A stretch of 64,000 nucleotides of DNA, from positions 248,001 through 312,000 of the forward strand of contig NZ_JAFFIX010000007.1 in assembly GCF_016916835.1 (NCBI RefSeq), read 5' to 3'. This DNA is from Actinacidiphila bryophytorum. GTDB lineage: Bacteria; Actinomycetota; Actinomycetes; Streptomycetales; Streptomycetaceae. Each line of letters starts with the position of its first letter. The first letter of the stretch is position 1. Positions 62,601-64,000 of this stretch are shown piece after piece. The notes beneath the pieces were generated by a model. That model made no database searches and was not told the origin of the DNA. It worked only from the letters and a program-made list of their open reading frames with translations. The position numbers and the translations under genes were made by a program.

Positions 62601-64000
62601 GGTGCGGACCCGGCGTGGGCGGCCGAGCTGGAATCCGCCCGGCGGGCGATCCGGGTGCGGATCGCCGGGGCCGAGCACTGGGCTGCGGTGGAGGACGCGG
62701 GGCGGCTGCGGGACGCGCTGGGCACCGCCCTGCCGGTGGGGGTGCCGGTGGCCTTCACCGAGCCGGTGAAGGACCCGCTGGGGGATCTGCTGGCCCGCTA
62801 TGCCCGCACGCACGGGCCGTTCACGACCGGGGAGGCGGCGGCGCGCTTCGGGCTGGGGGCGGCGGTGGCCGACGGCGTGCTGCACCGGCTGGCCGCGGCG
62901 GGGCGGGTGGTGCAGGGCGAGTTCAGGCCCGGCGGGGCGGGCCAGGAGTGGTGCGACGCGGCAGTGCTGCGCCGACTGCGCCGCAGGTCGCTCGCGGCGC
63001 TGCGGCAGGAGCTGGAGCCGGTGCCGCCGGCGACGCTGGGCGTCTTCCTGCCGCAGTGGCAGCACATCGGCACGCACAGTCTGCGCGGAATGGACGGACT
63101 GGCGCGGGCCGTCGAGCAGTTGCAGGGCGCGTCGGTGCCGGCCTCCGCGCTGGAGAAACTGGTCCTGCCGTCCCGGGTGGCCGGCTACACCCCGGCGATG
63201 CTGGACGAGCTGACCTCCTCAGGCGAGATCCTCTGGGCGGGCGCCGGTGCGCTCCCCGGCAAGGACGGCTGGGTCTCGCTCTACCTCGCCGACACCGCAC
63301 CGCTGCTGCTCCCCCACCCGCAGCCGCTGGAGCTGACCCCGCTCCACCAGGCGGTGCTGACCGCGCTGTCCGGCGGGTACGGGCTGTTCTTCCGGCAGAT
63401 CGCCGACCAGGTGCGGGCCAGTGGCCTGGAGGTCGGCGAACCGCAGCTCGCAGAGGCCGTGTGGGACCTGGCGTGGTCGGGCCGGCTCACCAACGACACA
63501 CTGGCACCGCTGCGCGCGCTGCTCGGCTCCGGCCGCACGGCGGGGGCGACCGCGCACCGGGCGCCTCGCTCGGTGCCACGCGGCCGGTACAGCTCGCTCG
63601 CCGCCCGGGCCGTGCCCCGCGCGACCGCGTCGCGCAACGGTCCGCCGACCGCCGCGGGGCGATGGTCGCTGGTGCCGGAGGCCGAGCAGGACCCGACGCT
63701 GCGCGCCCACGCCCTCACGCACTCGCTGCTCGACCGGCACGGCGTGGTGACCAGGGGTGCGGTGGCCGCGGAGGGCGTCGAGGGCGGCTTCTCCGCGGCC
63801 TACCGGGTGCTGGCGGCGCTGGAGGAGACCGGCCAGGCGCGGCGCGGCTATGTGATCGAGGGGCTGGGCGCGGCGCAGTTCGCGATGGACGGGGCGGTGG
63901 ACCGCCTCCGTGCGCTGAGCACGGCCCGGGAGCGGGAGGAGGAGCAGGCAGGCCGCGCCAGGACCGTCGTGCTGGCCGCGGCGGACCCGGCCAACCCCTA
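59676..64000 (+). CDS. lhr: Lhr-type large ATP-dependent helicase (3' partial)
   Basis: At least 1441 residues lie in the window and the frame is open to the right edge. Superfamily 2 motifs are clear: Walker A APTGSGKT (46-53), DEVH (170-173), SAT (205-207) and QRVGRAGH (404-411). The Lhr core is followed by the winged-helix and beta-barrel elements typical of bacterial Lhr and a long C-terminal region of the Lhr-CTD type. Lhr translocates 3' to 5' on single-stranded DNA and unwinds RNA-DNA hybrids, with a role in DNA repair in mycobacteria. ATG 59676 is the start. A long open frame on the opposite strand (59478-63077) is an artefact of composition. Roughly 100-200 residues are probably missing. 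Confidence 0.93.
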   Translation, partial: MSSRSSLDAFSPATRAWFTGAFSEPTPAQAGAWTAIAEDSDVLVVAPTGSGKTLAAFLAALDRLAATPPPAEARKRCRVLYVSPLKALAVDVERNLRSPLAGLRQESVRLGLPEPQVRVGIRSGDTPPAERRALATRPPDILITTPESLFLMLTSAARDALSGVETVILDEVHAVAGTKRGAHLALSLERLDHLLDRPARRIGLSATVRPVDEIARYLSPQRRVTVVQPPSQKDFQLSVVVPVEDLAELGGSPVADQAEHSGPAAGPAERPSIWPHVEERIADLVQAHRSTIVFANSRRLAERLCNRLNEIGHERAEGEALPEAHSPAQVMAQSGAARGASPVLARAHHGSVSKEQRALVEEDLKAGRLPAVVATSSLELGIDMGAVDLVVQVESPPSVASGLQRVGRAGHQVGAVSTGVVFPKYRGDLVQSAVVTERMRAGAIESLRVPANPLDVLAQQIVAMTALDSWDVDELLAVVRRAAPFASLPHSAYTAVLDMLAGRYPSDAFAELRPRLVWDRVANTLTGRPGAQRLAVTSGGTIPDRGLFGVFLAGADPKKGGGRVGELDEEMVYESRVGDVFTLGTTSWRIEDITRDRVLVTPAPGAPGRLPFWKGDQLGRPLELGRALGAWLREVGALTEGPARERLSAAGLDTWAADNVLAYLAEQRQACGHVPDDRTIVVERFRDELGDWRVIIHSPFGAQVHAPWALALGARLQEKYGLDAQAMHADDGIVLRLPDADLMGLDLLDVDPSRQGAEFDPEQSPVGAADVAFDKGEVEQLVTDQVGGSALFASRFRECAARALLLPRRSPGKRTPLWQQRQRASQLLEVASEYGSFPIVLEAVRECLQDVFDVPGLVELMGDIEARRVRLVEVTTTEPSPFARSLLFGYVAQFLYEGDSPLAERRAAALSLDSRLLAELLGQAELRELLDAEVLAELDRELQWLTEDRRARSAEGVADLLRLLGPLTGAELSARGADPAWAAELESARRAIRVRIAGAEHWAAVEDAGRLRDALGTALPVGVPVAFTEPVKDPLGDLLARYARTHGPFTTGEAAARFGLGAAVADGVLHRLAAAGRVVQGEFRPGGAGQEWCDAAVLRRLRRRSLAALRQELEPVPPATLGVFLPQWQHIGTHSLRGMDGLARAVEQLQGASVPASALEKLVLPSRVAGYTPAMLDELTSSGEILWAGAGALPGKDGWVSLYLADTAPLLLPHPQPLELTPLHQAVLTALSGGYGLFFRQIADQVRASGLEVGEPQLAEAVWDLAWSGRLTNDTLAPLRALLGSGRTAGATAHRAPRSVPRGRYSSLAARAVPRATASRNGPPTAAGRWSLVPEAEQDPTLRAHALTHSLLDRHGVVTRGAVAAEGVEGGFSAAYRVLAALEETGQARRGYVIEGLGAAQFAMDGAVDRLRALSTAREREEEQAGRARTVVLAAADPANP

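Overview
This window is a GC-rich (roughly 70-75% G+C) chromosomal stretch of an actinobacterium, most likely a member of the Streptomycetaceae. The evidence is the codon bias (G/C third positions, many GTG and some TTG starts) and the gene content and order: recA-recX, the TAXI/two-component block, miaB, miaA, dapF, a second RelA/SpoT homologue, hflX, lexA, nrdRJ, dinG, rnhB and recQ lie together much as I recall them in Streptomyces core chromosomes. No rRNA, tRNA, CRISPR array, transposase or integrase was seen.

Region 1 (1-12.6 kb) is the least ordinary part. Three large genes are packed head to tail: a beta-helix protein cut by the window edge, a DUF6519 plus beta-helix protein, and a 2460-residue protein that begins with an eCIS_core (DUF4157) HExxH domain. 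These are hallmarks of genes that accompany extracellular contractile injection systems (eCIS). A convergent SARP/BTAD regulator overlaps the 3' end of the giant gene. Sheath, tube, baseplate and ATPase genes are not in the window and would have to lie to the left.

Region 2 (12.6-21.3 kb) holds recQ with a C-terminal phosphoribosyltransferase-like segment, conserved hypothetical genes, RNase HII, an ADP-ribosylglycohydrolase, a histidine phosphatase, a divergent SDR/TetR pair with a tandem operator, and a YdbC-like protein.

Region 3 (21.4-31.5 kb) is a DNA-precursor and SOS block: nrdR-nrdJ under a pair of NrdR boxes, divergent lexA with an SOS box, and a DinG-like helicase. A signalling trio follows: a NYN/PIN-zinc-FHA protein, a Ser/Thr kinase and a zinc-ribbon FHA protein.

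Region 4 (31.5-37.6 kb) is a four-gene NRPS-independent siderophore (NIS) cluster: class III aminotransferase, two IucA/IucC synthetases and a GNAT acyltransferase. It lacks a visible N-hydroxylase, decarboxylase, transporter and iron box. A secreted trypsin-like lipoprotein lies next to it.

Region 5 (39-49 kb) is core translation, stringent-response and cell-wall metabolism: hflX, rsh, dapF, a membrane protein, miaA, a small MT0933-like antitoxin, a histidine-free LigB-like protein and miaB. Region 6 (48.8-64 kb) holds a TAXI binding protein convergent with a sensor kinase/response regulator pair, an FAD monooxygenase, recX-recA, an AI-2E family membrane protein, DUF3046, azlCD with an AraC regulator, and the first 1441 codons of an Lhr-type helicase.

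The window therefore concentrates genome-maintenance functions (recQ, rnhB, nrdRJ, lexA, dinG, recA, recX, lhr) around two accessory modules: the eCIS-linked cassette and the siderophore cluster.
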